DNA from: Hymenobacter amundsenii
Lineage (GTDB): Bacteria > Bacteroidota > Bacteroidia > Cytophagales > Hymenobacteraceae
Assembly (NCBI RefSeq): GCF_002204745.1
Contig: NZ_NIRR01000010.1
Coordinates: 1 to 64,000, forward strand
Length of the DNA: 64,000 nucleotides
Reading direction: 5' to 3'
Below are positions 1 through 10,378 of this stretch, piece by piece. The notes under the pieces were generated by a model that saw only the letters and a list, made by a program, of their open reading frames with translations, searched no databases and was not told the DNA's origin. The number at the start of each line of letters is the position of its first letter. Within the stretch, counting starts at the first letter, position 1. A program made the position numbers and the translations under genes.

Positions 1-609
1 TTGCCGAAGTTGTGCGGGCGCTGCCGTGGAGTACTTGTCCCATAAGTTCGTGCGAAATTCCAGCCCGGAAAATACACCATCTCTCTCTGGGACTATACAG
101 CTAGTACTCAGGTCGAGCGTACCGTTGTTGGTTACGCTGCCCGCTACCTGCAACTGGTAGCTGTCGGTGGCCGAGTTGAGCAGCGAGCCGCCGGTTGATA
201 CCGTAACCGAAGCCACGCTGGCGGCTACATCGAGGGTCACGGTGGCGCCGCTTACAATGGTTACATCGTCGGCTGCGGTAGGTACTACGCCGCCCACCCA
301 GGTAGCCGGGGCGCTCCAGTTGCCGCCGGTAGCGGTGGAGGAAATTGCCCCCAGTACGTTGCGCCGGACCGTAGTAGCAGTGGGCTTAATGCGGGTAGTG
401 GTGGGGGCAAGAACGGTCGTCGGACCTGCTGCCAGCGGACTCGTGCGGGAAACCGGCGTGGCCGGTACCAGCGTGGGCCGCTGCTGAGCGTGCATTGGCA
501 GGGCTGGCAGCAAGGCCATAGTAACGGCCAGCAACGGACGCCAGCCACGGGTTTGCTGCCACAGGGTGGTCGTCGGCAAAGACGACAACGGGAGTAATGG
601 TTTTAGCAT
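1..609 (-). CDS. Exported protein, N-terminal part (runs off the left edge)
   Basis: An open frame without a stop runs from an ATG at 609 to the first base of the window (203 codons). It opens with a hydrophobic signal peptide ending near residue 42 (LLPALPMHA-QQ). A Thr/Pro-rich stretch follows, then a region with GNWSAPATWVGG, ADDVTIVSGATVTLD and GTLDLS, phrases typical of the beta-helical or G8-like repeats of large T9SS-secreted Bacteroidota surface proteins. The T9SS link is inferred because the C-terminus is outside the window. The last ~35 codons (about 1-105) use codons rare elsewhere here (ATA, AGA, CCA) and lose the repeat character, so the true frame may be interrupted there. Confidence 0.6.
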   Translation of the reverse strand, partial: MLKPLLPLSSLPTTTLWQQTRGWRPLLAVTMALLPALPMHAQQRPTLVPATPVSRTSPLAAGPTTVLAPTTTRIKPTATTVRRNVLGAISSTATGGNWSAPATWVGGVVPTAADDVTIVSGATVTLDVAASVASVTVSTGGSLLNSATDSYQLQVAGSVTNNGTLDLSTSCIVPERDGVFSGLEFRTNLWDKYSTAAPAQLRQ

Positions 610-1215
610 ATAGTTATGAAAGGGAAGAAGAGCCAGCAAGTCAATCGACTTGTGGTAATCGAAAAAAAACAGCCGCCAGGGCCTGAAAAGTGTGTTAGTG
701 AGAGGCCGTGACCTGTAGAAACGTGCTGTAATCAGGATGAGGCCGGGCTGCTGATCAGGCCAGGTTACAAATCCTGGATGGAGGTACAGGCTACAAAAAA
801 ACCGTTATATCCTGCTGCCAATCAAAAGGTAAATATGCTGCTTATTAATCGTGATATAACTATGTGTTATTGAGAAAATGATAAATATTGAGCTGATAAT
901 ATTTGAATGTGTCAATTGGGTTATAATAGGGCTAGCTGCCCTCGTTAGAATTTAGAATAAGTAGCCAAGTGTCTTTCAACGAAGAATTCGTGGTCAGCCC
1001 ATGAGCTATGAGCAAGGCTCAAGAGAACCTATATTGACCAACCACTGCATCAGGGAAGACGCCACACGAGTAGCTCGTAATAAGTAAAACCAGTTCGGGT
1101 AAGGGGCAAGCATTTTGAAGAAGATCCGGCCGCTATATTTATCTGCTGAACGCAGTAAAGTATTCCACTAAAGTCCGGTATCTTGAACCCGATTTTCTGC
1201 TATACCCTTCGCTTT
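610..1215. other. Intergenic stretch without recognisable gene
   Basis: About 600 bp between divergent genes. The centre (roughly 780-960) is AT-rich compared with its surroundings and presumably holds the promoters of both neighbours, but no convincing coding frame, RNA gene or repeat was recognised. Confidence 0.5.
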
Positions 1216-1716
1216 ATGCTATTCCGACTAGCCGGGCTAAGTGCCTTGCTCTTGCTCACTACCGTGGGCTCCCTGCGGGCCCAGGCCCCCGTCAATCTGC
1301 CGTCCGAAACGTTCAAGCAGCAGTTGCGCAGCCAGTTTCTGCACAACGATACGGCCCAGGCCATCATCAACCTGTATAGCAAGCGGCAGGCGGGCGGCAT
1401 TAGCTGGATGGTGGGCGGTGCCCTGGCTGGGGGACGACTGGCTACCAGCGGCGGCCGGGAAATTACCAGTGGTCCGGGTTACACGGTGTACGAGGAGGCC
1501 CCGGCGGCGGGCACGGTGCTGCTGGTGACACTTCCTTTTCTGGGCTACGGCCTGGGGAAGCTGCTCCATTATAGCAACGGCAACCTCGGGCAGGTAATGA
1601 CTGCTTACGGGGCCGGGCAAGGCTTGCCGCGCAGCCTGCGCCGCAAGCTCAAGCCCCGGTTCTTCGCTCAGCCCATCATCGAGTACACCCCGTTTCCCGT
1701 AACCCCCGCCCGCTAA
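1216..1716 (+). CDS. Small exported protein, tandem paralogue 1
   Basis: This 166-residue protein has a clear signal peptide (MLFRLAGLSALLLLTTVGSLRA-QA). ATG 1216 is preferred over the in-frame TTG at 1183 because it places the signal peptide at the N-terminus. After cleavage there is a polar helix (SQFLHNDTAQAIINLYSKRQ), two hydrophobic segments (about residues 68-78 and 103-120) and a basic tail. The architecture matches the next gene (stop-to-ATG gap 5 bp): D-T-x-x-A-[IL]-x-x-L-[YF]-x-K-R followed by two hydrophobic segments. I do not recognise the family. It is probably an envelope protein, and co-transcription with its paralogue is likely. Confidence 0.75.
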   Translation: MLFRLAGLSALLLLTTVGSLRAQAPVNLPSETFKQQLRSQFLHNDTAQAIINLYSKRQAGGISWMVGGALAGGRLATSGGREITSGPGYTVYEEAPAAGTVLLVTLPFLGYGLGKLLHYSNGNLGQVMTAYGAGQGLPRSLRRKLKPRFFAQPIIEYTPFPVTPAR

Positions 1717-1721
1717 ATAAC

Positions 1722-2318
1722 ATGCGTTTTTCTACTCTGCTGTTGCTGTTGGCCTTGCTGACCACCGGCCGCACCGCGTCGGCCCAAACGCCTGCGGTTT
1801 CCCCATCGGCTATTACCCCAGTTGCCACCGCCGTCGCGCCCGCGGCCGCCGATTCGGGGGCGGTGCTGCTGTTCAACGGCTGGTACCTGCCGCGCTTTCA
1901 GGCCCGGGCAGCCGAGGCCGATACCACGGGGGCCCTGCTGAGCCTGTTTCGCAAGCGCCGCTACGCCGGCTGGCTGTTCACCGTGCCCTTTATTGCCGGA
2001 GCGATGCTGGCGCTGCCCATTTCCTCCACCGACCGCTATGGCCAGACCACCGTGGCCGACGAGGCTATTTCGCCTCCCCTGGGTGGGGCCGTGCTGGCCG
2101 GTACCGTGGTCGGTTTTATTGCCCACGCTACCAAGTTCAACAAGGCCCACCTGGTAGCCGTGGATAAGGCCTATTTCCAGGGCCAGCCAATTCCGGCCCG
2201 GTACCGCAGCCAGCTCAATGACAGTCATTTTGCCGAAGCGGCCTACCTGCGCGAAGCCCTGCGCCAGCAAATGGAGCGGGAGCAGCAACAGCCGCGGGTG
2301 GCCCTGCCGACTCGGTAA
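1722..2318 (+). CDS. Small exported protein, tandem paralogue 2
   Basis: This 198-residue protein has a signal peptide (MRFSTLLLLLALLTTGRTASA-QT) and an Ala/Pro-rich spacer. The segment ADTTGALLSLFRKRRYAGW mirrors the upstream gene, and two hydrophobic segments follow (about residues 84-97 and 118-132). The C-terminal part is charged and probably helical, ending in a Gln/Arg-rich tail. It starts 5 bp after the stop of paralogue 1, so the two almost certainly form one transcript. The function is unknown. The two hydrophobic segments after the signal peptide suggest the mature protein is membrane-bound. Confidence 0.75.
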   Translation: MRFSTLLLLLALLTTGRTASAQTPAVSPSAITPVATAVAPAAADSGAVLLFNGWYLPRFQARAAEADTTGALLSLFRKRRYAGWLFTVPFIAGAMLALPISSTDRYGQTTVADEAISPPLGGAVLAGTVVGFIAHATKFNKAHLVAVDKAYFQGQPIPARYRSQLNDSHFAEAAYLREALRQQMEREQQQPRVALPTR

Positions 2319-2623
2319 GGGCGCAGGAGTTCTGCTACGGAAGGCCTTTGCAAGCACTATCAGAAGCCGCAAATGCGGGTCGCAAAAAACTTGTTCCCGC
2401 CAGCAACGGTTACCAGCTACAGTATTGCCTAAACCCGATACAAGCGCGGAGCAACCGTTCTTGGGTCTGTTGCGGCGCGCTGTCCATTCCAGAACTGGCG
2501 CACCCTGGAACCAGAACCCACCAAGTTGCTGGCCGCCAGGCCGGTAGCAAGTTTAAGCCTGCTGGCCAGAAGAAGAGTTTCCACGCAACCGGCTGTTTTC
2601 CAGTGCCCTAAAACCAATCGCCC
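2319..2623. other. Intergenic stretch without recognisable gene
   Basis: About 300 bp between the exported paralogues and the DoxX-like pair. Short overlapping frames exist on both strands, but none has coding character or a plausible start. No strong hairpin was seen. Confidence 0.4.
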
Positions 2624-2974
2624 ATGCATACGATAGTTACTCTCGCGCAGCTTATCATCGCGCTTTCCATCGTGATAGTCTGGGTATTCCGCTTCGATAA
2701 CATTGTTAAAGAGTTCAAGCAGTACGGCTTACCCGACCTGGTGCGCAACATGGTGGGAGCCGCCAAAATAGCACTGGCCACGCTGCTGGTTGCCGGTATC
2801 TGGTATCCCGCGCTGGTGCTGGTTCCCGCCTTGCTGATGGCTTTTCTGATGCTGTGCGCTCAGCTTGCGCATATCAAAGTGCGTAACCCCTGGCATAAGT
2901 ACGTGCCTTCCCTGCTGCTACTGCTGCTGTCGTTGTTCGTGGCAGCCTTTCATGCGGGCCTGATTACCGGTTAA
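2624..2974 (+). CDS. DoxX-like membrane protein 1
   Basis: This 116-residue integral membrane protein has four hydrophobic segments (about residues 5-22, 43-62, 65-83 and 93-112). The loop VFRFDNIVKEFKQYGLPDLVRNMVGAAK is characteristic of the short DoxX-like proteins of Bacteroidota, with F-K-Q-Y-G-L-P after the first helix and G-x-x-K at the second. The stop is 5 bp from the start of a second gene of the same fold. The family has no settled biochemical role; some members are linked to redox or thiol functions. The function here is not inferred beyond membrane location. Confidence 0.8.
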   Translation: MHTIVTLAQLIIALSIVIVWVFRFDNIVKEFKQYGLPDLVRNMVGAAKIALATLLVAGIWYPALVLVPALLMAFLMLCAQLAHIKVRNPWHKYVPSLLLLLLSLFVAAFHAGLITG

Positions 2975-2979
2975 GTGTA

Positions 2980-3318
2980 ATGATGACTGTTTTGATCTGG
3001 CTTTCGGCCCTCTCGTTTCTGTTTTACGGAATCAATTACTTCACCTCCCAAAAGCTCAAAGACGAATTCAAGCGGTACGGACTGGCGAAATTTGGTCCGC
3101 TGACCGCCGTACTGGAAATACTCGGTGGCCTTGGGCTGCTGGTGGGCCTGCGTGTTCCGCTGATACTGTCCGTTGCCTCCGGGGGACTGGCCCTGCTGAT
3201 GCTGCTGGGCTTTGGCGTCCGCCTCAAAATAAAGGACGGCCTCTGGTTGTCGTTGCCGTCGTTTCTGTTCATGCTCCTGAACGCCTATATTTTCTACGTC
3301 TCCTTGCGCGCCTACTGA
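2980..3318 (+). CDS. DoxX-like membrane protein 2
   Basis: This 112-residue protein has four predicted membrane helices and the same signature as its upstream neighbour (LKDEFKRYGLAKFGPLTAVLEILGGLGLLVG). ATG 2980 is immediately followed by a second in-frame ATG at 2983, and either could start. The pair is a tandem duplication that has diverged considerably: the core motif is shared and most of the rest differs. They may form a heterodimer, but nothing in the sequence proves this. Confidence 0.78.
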   Translation: MMTVLIWLSALSFLFYGINYFTSQKLKDEFKRYGLAKFGPLTAVLEILGGLGLLVGLRVPLILSVASGGLALLMLLGFGVRLKIKDGLWLSLPSFLFMLLNAYIFYVSLRAY

Positions 3319-3439
3319 AACCGTGAACCTCAAGCCGGCTGAGTATTGATATACACCCGACCTAAGCCGCGCTACATCACCCGTACCGCTTGTTCACCGC
3401 ATAAACCAGACAGCTGACTCGCATATCGAGCGTGTCTAA

Positions 3440-3529
3440 CAAGCTCTAAGCAACGGTCCTGTCACGCAGAACGCCCCGCCGTACTGCCAGCGGGGCGTTC
3501 TGCGTGACAGGACCGTTGCTTAGAGCTTG
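3440..3529. terminator. 40-bp perfect hairpin between convergent genes
   Basis: Arms 3440-3479 and 3490-3529 are perfectly complementary over 40 bases, with a 10-base loop (3480-3489) and a G+C-rich core (AACGCCCCGC / GCGGGGCGTT). It lies between the DoxX-like pair (+) and the beta-propeller lipoprotein (-) and can serve both as a terminator. The right arm contains the lipoprotein's final codons and stop (3520-3522), so the left arm is an inverted copy of the gene's own 3' end. Confidence 0.85.
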
Positions 3530-4530
3530 GCCTTCACGATGGCAAAGCGGGGTGAGGTAGCCTGGTAGGGGTAGAGCACGTAGGCATCGGCCTCGTTGCG
3601 GCGCGTGATGGTGGTGGGGCCTACCGGGCCGGTCGCGAAGGTGCCATTGGCCGTGGCCGTGGCCCAGGCGTCGGTGCTGGTCAGGCGGAAGACGGTGGTC
3701 TGGCTGCCCGACACCAGCAGCAGGGTTTGCGGGTTGAGCAGCAGCAGGCCGTCGGCGCCCACCAGGCTCTGCGTGATGGTGATGCGCTTGAACGTTGTGG
3801 GGTTGGTAAGCGGGATTTTAAACAGGCTGCCGTCGCTGCTCTTGGCAGCAATCAGGTAGCCGTCGGGGTGGAATACGATGCCGTTCAGGCCAAAGCCGGT
3901 GCCGCCGCTCAGCTGCGCATCTTCCAGGAAAACGGAGGCCGTACCCTGCAAATCGACCTTGTAGATAATGGGCGCGAAGCTGTCGGTGATGTAGGCATTG
4001 CCCTGGGCGTCCACGGTAATGTCGTTGGCGAAGTGGTTGACGCCCGGGCGCAGGGCCCCCAGGTCGACGTAGGACATCAGGCTGCCGGTGTTGGAATTGA
4101 AAATGGCCAAGGCGGCCAGCTTGCGCAACGTCGCGGCTGAGCTGCGCGTGGGGTTGAACCCCCCATCCGACACGGCGGCCAGCAAACGGTTGCGGCCGGC
4201 GTCGAGGTTCAGGCCGATGGTCGAAACGAGGCGGGGGTCGTCAGCTAGCACGGTGTACGTGCTGTCGTCCTTCACGGTACCAATACGGCCCTGCGTGCGG
4301 GAACTCACCACGAACCGCTGGTTGGCGGCGTCCCACTGAATGCCTTCGGGGTGCAAAGCGGCCTGGGGTACCGTGATGCGGTCGGGGGCAGCGGTTGGGG
4401 GCGTTACCATGTCGTCATCGTCGGAGCAGCCGGGTAATACCGTTAGCAGGCCGAGAGCCAAGGTGGCCAGCCGCAGGAAACTCGGCAGCGCCAAGCGGTT
4501 GGGGAAACTGATGGGCAGGAAGTGAGCCAT
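3520..4530 (-). CDS. Beta-propeller lipoprotein (SMP-30/NHL-like)
   Basis: This 336-residue protein has a lipoprotein signal: a hydrophobic segment and a lipobox ending in Cys at about residue 35 (LTVLPGC-SDDDD), with acidic residues after the Cys as is common for surface-exposed Bacteroidota lipoproteins. The body shows repeated propeller-blade phrases: HPEGIQWDAANQRFVVSS, ANDITVDAQGNAYITDS, LNGIVFHPDGYLIAAKSS and GADGLLLLNPQTLLLVSG. These resemble SMP-30/gluconolactonase-like and NHL propellers. Enzymatic activity cannot be claimed, and a binding role is equally possible. Its 3' end is part of the hairpin at 3440-3529. Confidence 0.75.
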   Translation of the reverse strand: MAHFLPISFPNRLALPSFLRLATLALGLLTVLPGCSDDDDMVTPPTAAPDRITVPQAALHPEGIQWDAANQRFVVSSRTQGRIGTVKDDSTYTVLADDPRLVSTIGLNLDAGRNRLLAAVSDGGFNPTRSSAATLRKLAALAIFNSNTGSLMSYVDLGALRPGVNHFANDITVDAQGNAYITDSFAPIIYKVDLQGTASVFLEDAQLSGGTGFGLNGIVFHPDGYLIAAKSSDGSLFKIPLTNPTTFKRITITQSLVGADGLLLLNPQTLLLVSGSQTTVFRLTSTDAWATATANGTFATGPVGPTTITRRNEADAYVLYPYQATSPRFAIVKAKL

Positions 4531-4633
4531 TGGAGTGGTGGTAAGGAGTGGTTTGCAATGCGCCAGCTATACGGACAACAGCCCAAAAGGAAGAATGACT
4601 GCGGCACTAACCAGCGGAGGTTGCGCTAAAAGA

Positions 4634-4670
4634 GAAAAGCCCCGCCGGCACAACGCCAGCGGGGCTTTCC
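4634..4670 (-). terminator. Terminator downstream of clpB
   Basis: An inverted repeat, GAAAGCCCCGC / GCGGGGCTTTTC (minus-strand sense), with a short loop lies about 20 bp beyond the clpB stop codon and is followed by a T-rich run on the minus strand. This is a typical intrinsic terminator. Confidence 0.7.
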
Positions 4671-4691
4671 ATTTACCAACTAACCTAAAAC

Positions 4692-7307
<2,616 letters not shown>

Positions 7308-7478
7308 GATGCGAGTCTCTAAGTAGTGGCTTCCGGGTAGGAAGCTCTACGCAGGGACTAGCAAATGGGGTGCGAGGGTGGTTTTCCGGACTTTTTGGCG
7401 GGGAAAGATTGAATTAAAATGGAATATAATGACAAAAAAGCAGAATGTTATAAATTATCTAATGCTCTAAATATATTA

Positions 7479-9008
7479 CTAGTACCTATTAATAAAGTAA
7501 TTCATCAAAGATTTATGCAGTATAAAATCGTAAGCTAAATTAACTTTGGATGGATCATCTGGGTTACTACGATATTTAAAAAATAGTCTATCCAAGTTGT
7601 CGATGTTTCCCACGATAGAGTAGTCATAAAGGCTAGTAAGCAATTCTTTAGAACTCATTGAAAAAATATCAGTATTTGCCTTAACTACTGAATCAACGTC
7701 CTCTAAACAGAATCTATTTTTTAAAACTACTTTAGAAAGCATGTCAAAAATAGCTTCGATTTGAGTAGGATTATAAGTTATAGAAAGCTCATTTTTTAAT
7801 TCCATGACAATGTCATTCGTCATAGACTTGATAAGCTTTTTAACGTCAGACTCTCTCAAGGGAATTCTATAGTTATTGTATTCTAATGGCTTGAAGAAAA
7901 GTATTATATCTCTGGGTTTTAGAAAAGTAAAGTCGAGAATATATTTGAACGAACTATTATAATTGACATCGTAATCTATTAAAGTTTCCCAAGGTCCGTA
8001 AGAATTGATGGGTATTTTATTATTATCTAAGTTTAGCTTAATTCGTTTATTAATTAGCTTCTTTAAAGGAAGTTTGTCTTCGTCATCTAAATAAACATTT
8101 TGTTGATACCAAAGTAAAGGCACTTCATAACTTGAGAAGAGCTTAGCTGTATCGGCATTGTAATTAACAATAGTGTTTTTTATATCATCGCGAAGCAAGA
8201 TAATTAGCTTAACATTTAGACCCATTTTGCCAAAAATATCAATGTTATAGTCTTTTGATAAGCGAATTAAGTTTATTAAATTTTCGACTTTATTAGAGTC
8301 GTTTTTATTAAAGCTAATATCTAAATCATCAAAAAATAACATATAGTTATTTTCATTCGGCTTGTCTTCTTTTAGTAATGCAATAACAGTTTCGCGTAAA
8401 GTTGGTAAAACTTTATAGAAAGGAGCTTTACTGCTCTTGATTCCTACATCCTTCTTAAACTTATTGGCAATAAATCTTTTAAGTTGCTCTATCTCAATCT
8501 CAACAGAAGAACTATTTGTTATTTCGGTTATTTCAAAGCTATTCAATCCGACTTTTCCTGAATTTTTTTCAATAAACTTTTTCAGAAGATGAGCTTCTTT
8601 AGAATGAATAATAGCCTGATTAGTTAGTAGAAGATTAATCAACTTAACTAAAATAGTCCACTCGAATAATTGCTTATGAATAATAACACTATCTGCATCT
8701 AATTTTGCCTGCATTAATTGTTGGGAATCAAAGTCTCTGATTTTTATAAAATCACAGAATAAATCATGTGATTTCTTCATGTAAACACTTTCAGCAATAG
8801 CAGACTTTCCAGCGCCCTTCCTGCCAGTTATTATAAATTTTTCATATGCTAGTTTTGGAAAAATGCCCAAAAAATCTTCAAAAACATCGAAAAGATTTAT
8901 TTGAGAGTTTTCAGTCGATTCCGCTTCTGGAGAACCAATAAAAAAGTTTTGGGTAGTGAAATAAGAAGTGCTACTCTGTTGCTTGCCTTGATTTTTAAAC
9001 CAATCCAT
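7479..9008 (-). CDS. AT-rich P-loop ATPase, Sll1717-type (possible defence gene)
   Basis: This 509-residue cytoplasmic protein has Walker A GRKGAGKS (62-69), Walker B YMLFFDDLD (222-230) and a sensor-like strand LIILLRDD (268-275). These are the hallmarks of the STAND/AAA-like 'P-loop ATPase, Sll1717 family', here recognised by motif pattern only. The C-terminal half (~330-509) is helical, rich in Lys, Asn and Leu, and carries no recognised effector domain. The gene is roughly 30% G+C against ~62% around it, and its codon use (AAA, ATT, TTA, AAT) is unlike all its neighbours, which indicates recent acquisition. It is monocistronic and lies next to a toxin-antitoxin pair. An anti-phage or regulatory NTPase role is plausible but unproven. 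Confidence 0.7.
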   Translation of the reverse strand: MDWFKNQGKQQSSTSYFTTQNFFIGSPEAESTENSQINLFDVFEDFLGIFPKLAYEKFIITGRKGAGKSAIAESVYMKKSHDLFCDFIKIRDFDSQQLMQAKLDADSVIIHKQLFEWTILVKLINLLLTNQAIIHSKEAHLLKKFIEKNSGKVGLNSFEITEITNSSSVEIEIEQLKRFIANKFKKDVGIKSSKAPFYKVLPTLRETVIALLKEDKPNENNYMLFFDDLDISFNKNDSNKVENLINLIRLSKDYNIDIFGKMGLNVKLIILLRDDIKNTIVNYNADTAKLFSSYEVPLLWYQQNVYLDDEDKLPLKKLINKRIKLNLDNNKIPINSYGPWETLIDYDVNYNSSFKYILDFTFLKPRDIILFFKPLEYNNYRIPLRESDVKKLIKSMTNDIVMELKNELSITYNPTQIEAIFDMLSKVVLKNRFCLEDVDSVVKANTDIFSMSSKELLTSLYDYSIVGNIDNLDRLFFKYRSNPDDPSKVNLAYDFILHKSLMNYFINRY

Positions 9009-9125
9009 TACGTTTTCTTTTTAGTCAAATTAAAGTTAAATCAAGCTACGCAGAGTCTGTAGTTTCTTAAGCGGTAGGTGATGTGTCCGTATGGCAGAAG
9101 CAGTGGTATCATGCCAGCGGCGGGG

Positions 9126-9141
9126 GCAGCGGGCGGGGCGG
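9126..9141. repeat. 16-bp direct repeat, copy 1, flanking the toxin-antitoxin pair
   Basis: GCAGCGGGCGGGGCGG lies just beyond the toxin stop, and an identical copy occurs at 9925-9940 just before the antitoxin start. Surrounding bases (GCGGCGGG(G/A)GCAG) are also similar. This could be a footprint of insertion or simply G-rich low-complexity sequence. Confidence 0.45.
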
Positions 9142-9144
9142 CGG

Positions 9145-9594
9145 TTACTTTGCGTTGACTGATTCGTCGGCGGCCTGCTGCTCGGCAACCCAGTCCTGCA
9201 AGGCAATATTCGGCATATCGGTAAAGTGCCGAGTGTTGTGCGTCACCAACGTTAGGTTGTGCACGAGTGCCGTGCTGCCAATCAGCAAATCGAAACTATC
9301 CACTGCCCGGCCGAGACGGCGCAGATGGGTTTTCACTTCGGCGAATGTTTCCAGCGCGGGACTGATGGATAAAACGCGCTCGGCAAAGCTGTGGCGCAGG
9401 GCGGCCACGTCAAGCTGCCGCTTCGTTTGCCACGCCGGGGCGCTATTGGCCACGCCAAACAGCAGCTCCGCCACGGTGATTTCTGAAAGAAAGCAATTCT
9501 CCAATCCGATCATCCTCACCCGCGTTGCGATACCGAACTCGCCTTTCAGGTAATGAATGCAAATGTTGGTATCGAGCAGATAGCGTGGGCTCAT
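9145..9594 (-). CDS. vapC: PIN-domain toxin, VapC-like
   Basis: This 149-residue PIN-domain ribonuclease carries the acidic active site: Asp8 in YLLDTNICIHYLKG, Glu43 in ITVAELLFG and Asp102 in DSFDLLIGSTAL, plus the THNTRHF segment near residue 120 that closes the fold. VapC toxins are Mg-dependent endoribonucleases that cut tRNA or rRNA and are neutralised by the adjacent antitoxin. The start codon overlaps the antitoxin stop as ATGA, so the pair is translationally coupled. The family assignment is firm; the specific RNA target is unknown. Confidence 0.9.
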   Translation of the reverse strand: MSPRYLLDTNICIHYLKGEFGIATRVRMIGLENCFLSEITVAELLFGVANSAPAWQTKRQLDVAALRHSFAERVLSISPALETFAEVKTHLRRLGRAVDSFDLLIGSTALVHNLTLVTHNTRHFTDMPNIALQDWVAEQQAADESVNAK

Positions 9595-9869
9595 AGCTCA
9601 ATATCGCGCTGTTCGGTGTGACGGGCTTCCTGGAGCATGCGGTTTAGTTCGTCCCCCGTCTCTTCCGATTTCCACGCGCCAAATAAGGAATAGAATACCC
9701 GTTCGCGTTCTGCGGCATCTTCCGGGTTGCTAGCCATTGCAACCGGCTCCGATGGCGCATAGGTATGGCGGCTTTGCAGTTCAGCAGCACCATACGGCAG
9801 GCTTCGCAGCCACTCCAAAATGGCAGCAGCCTTTTCCGTTGGGAATTTGAGTTTCACTTCGAGTTCCAT
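9591..9869 (-). CDS. Antitoxin partner of the PIN toxin
   Basis: This 92-residue protein is encoded immediately upstream of the PIN toxin with a 4-bp ATGA overlap, the standard antitoxin-first layout. The N-terminal half (LEVKLKFPTEKAAAILEWLRSLPYG) could form a small dimerising or DNA-binding unit. The acidic C-terminal half (RERVFYSLFGAWKSEETGDELNRMLQEAR) looks like the intrinsically unstructured toxin-wrapping tail. No clear AbrB, RHH or Phd motif is visible, so the antitoxin call rests on position, size and charge pattern. Confidence 0.75.
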   Translation of the reverse strand: MELEVKLKFPTEKAAAILEWLRSLPYGAAELQSRHTYAPSEPVAMASNPEDAAERERVFYSLFGAWKSEETGDELNRMLQEARHTEQRDIEL

Positions 9870-9924
9870 AGGAAGCTAAGTTACGCAGAAGCTCCCATTT
9901 CTCTCAGCGGCGGGAGCAGCCGGG

Positions 9925-9940
9925 GCAGCGGGCGGGGCGG
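9925..9940. repeat. 16-bp direct repeat, copy 2, flanking the toxin-antitoxin pair
   Basis: Identical to 9126-9141 in the same orientation, 799 bp away, with the toxin-antitoxin pair lying exactly between the two copies. Confidence 0.45.
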
Positions 9941-9967
9941 GCGATGGCCGGCCGCTTACCCGGGCAG

Positions 9968-10369
9968 TTAGGCCAGCAGTTCGCCCCGCTCGTGCAGCCA
10001 GTCGAAAATCAGCTGGTCGACGGCCGATACCTGGGGGCGGTGGCGGTAGGTGAGCCAGACCACTTCCTCGATTTCGGCGGCGGGCTGCAGCGTGCCGGTG
10101 TAGGTGGCGGCGTAGAGCGTCATCTGGACCAGCACGTCGGGGGCGTGGCCGTGGGCGGGGGCCGTGAACACGCCGCGCGGTTGCAGGCTGGCCGGGTCCA
10201 GGGTTACGGTCAGCTCCTCCCGGATTTCGCGGATAAGCGTTTGGGCGTTGGTTTCGCCGGTTTCGCGTTTGCCGCCGGGCAGGTAGTAGCGGTCTTTGCC
10301 CCGGCTGCGGGTGCTCAATACGCGGCCTTCGTGCAGGTGGAGCCAGGCAATTTTGTCAATCAGCGGCAT
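9968..10369 (-). CDS. NUDIX hydrolase
   Basis: This 133-residue enzyme has a Nudix box at residues 33-55 (G-x5-E-x7-R-E-I-R-E-E-L-T-V). The usual Gly near the end of the box is Thr; the catalytic REx2EE core is intact. Nudix enzymes hydrolyse nucleoside diphosphates linked to another moiety with Mg2+. The substrate cannot be read from the sequence. The short length and the RSRGKDRYYLPGGKRETGE segment resemble housecleaning MutT-like or DUF4743-type enzymes. Its start lies 9 bp downstream of a tiny membrane-protein gene, with which it is probably co-transcribed. Confidence 0.88.
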   Translation of the reverse strand: MPLIDKIAWLHLHEGRVLSTRSRGKDRYYLPGGKRETGETNAQTLIREIREELTVTLDPASLQPRGVFTAPAHGHAPDVLVQMTLYAATYTGTLQPAAEIEEVVWLTYRHRPQVSAVDQLIFDWLHERGELLA

Positions 10370-10378
10370 AGGGGCGAG

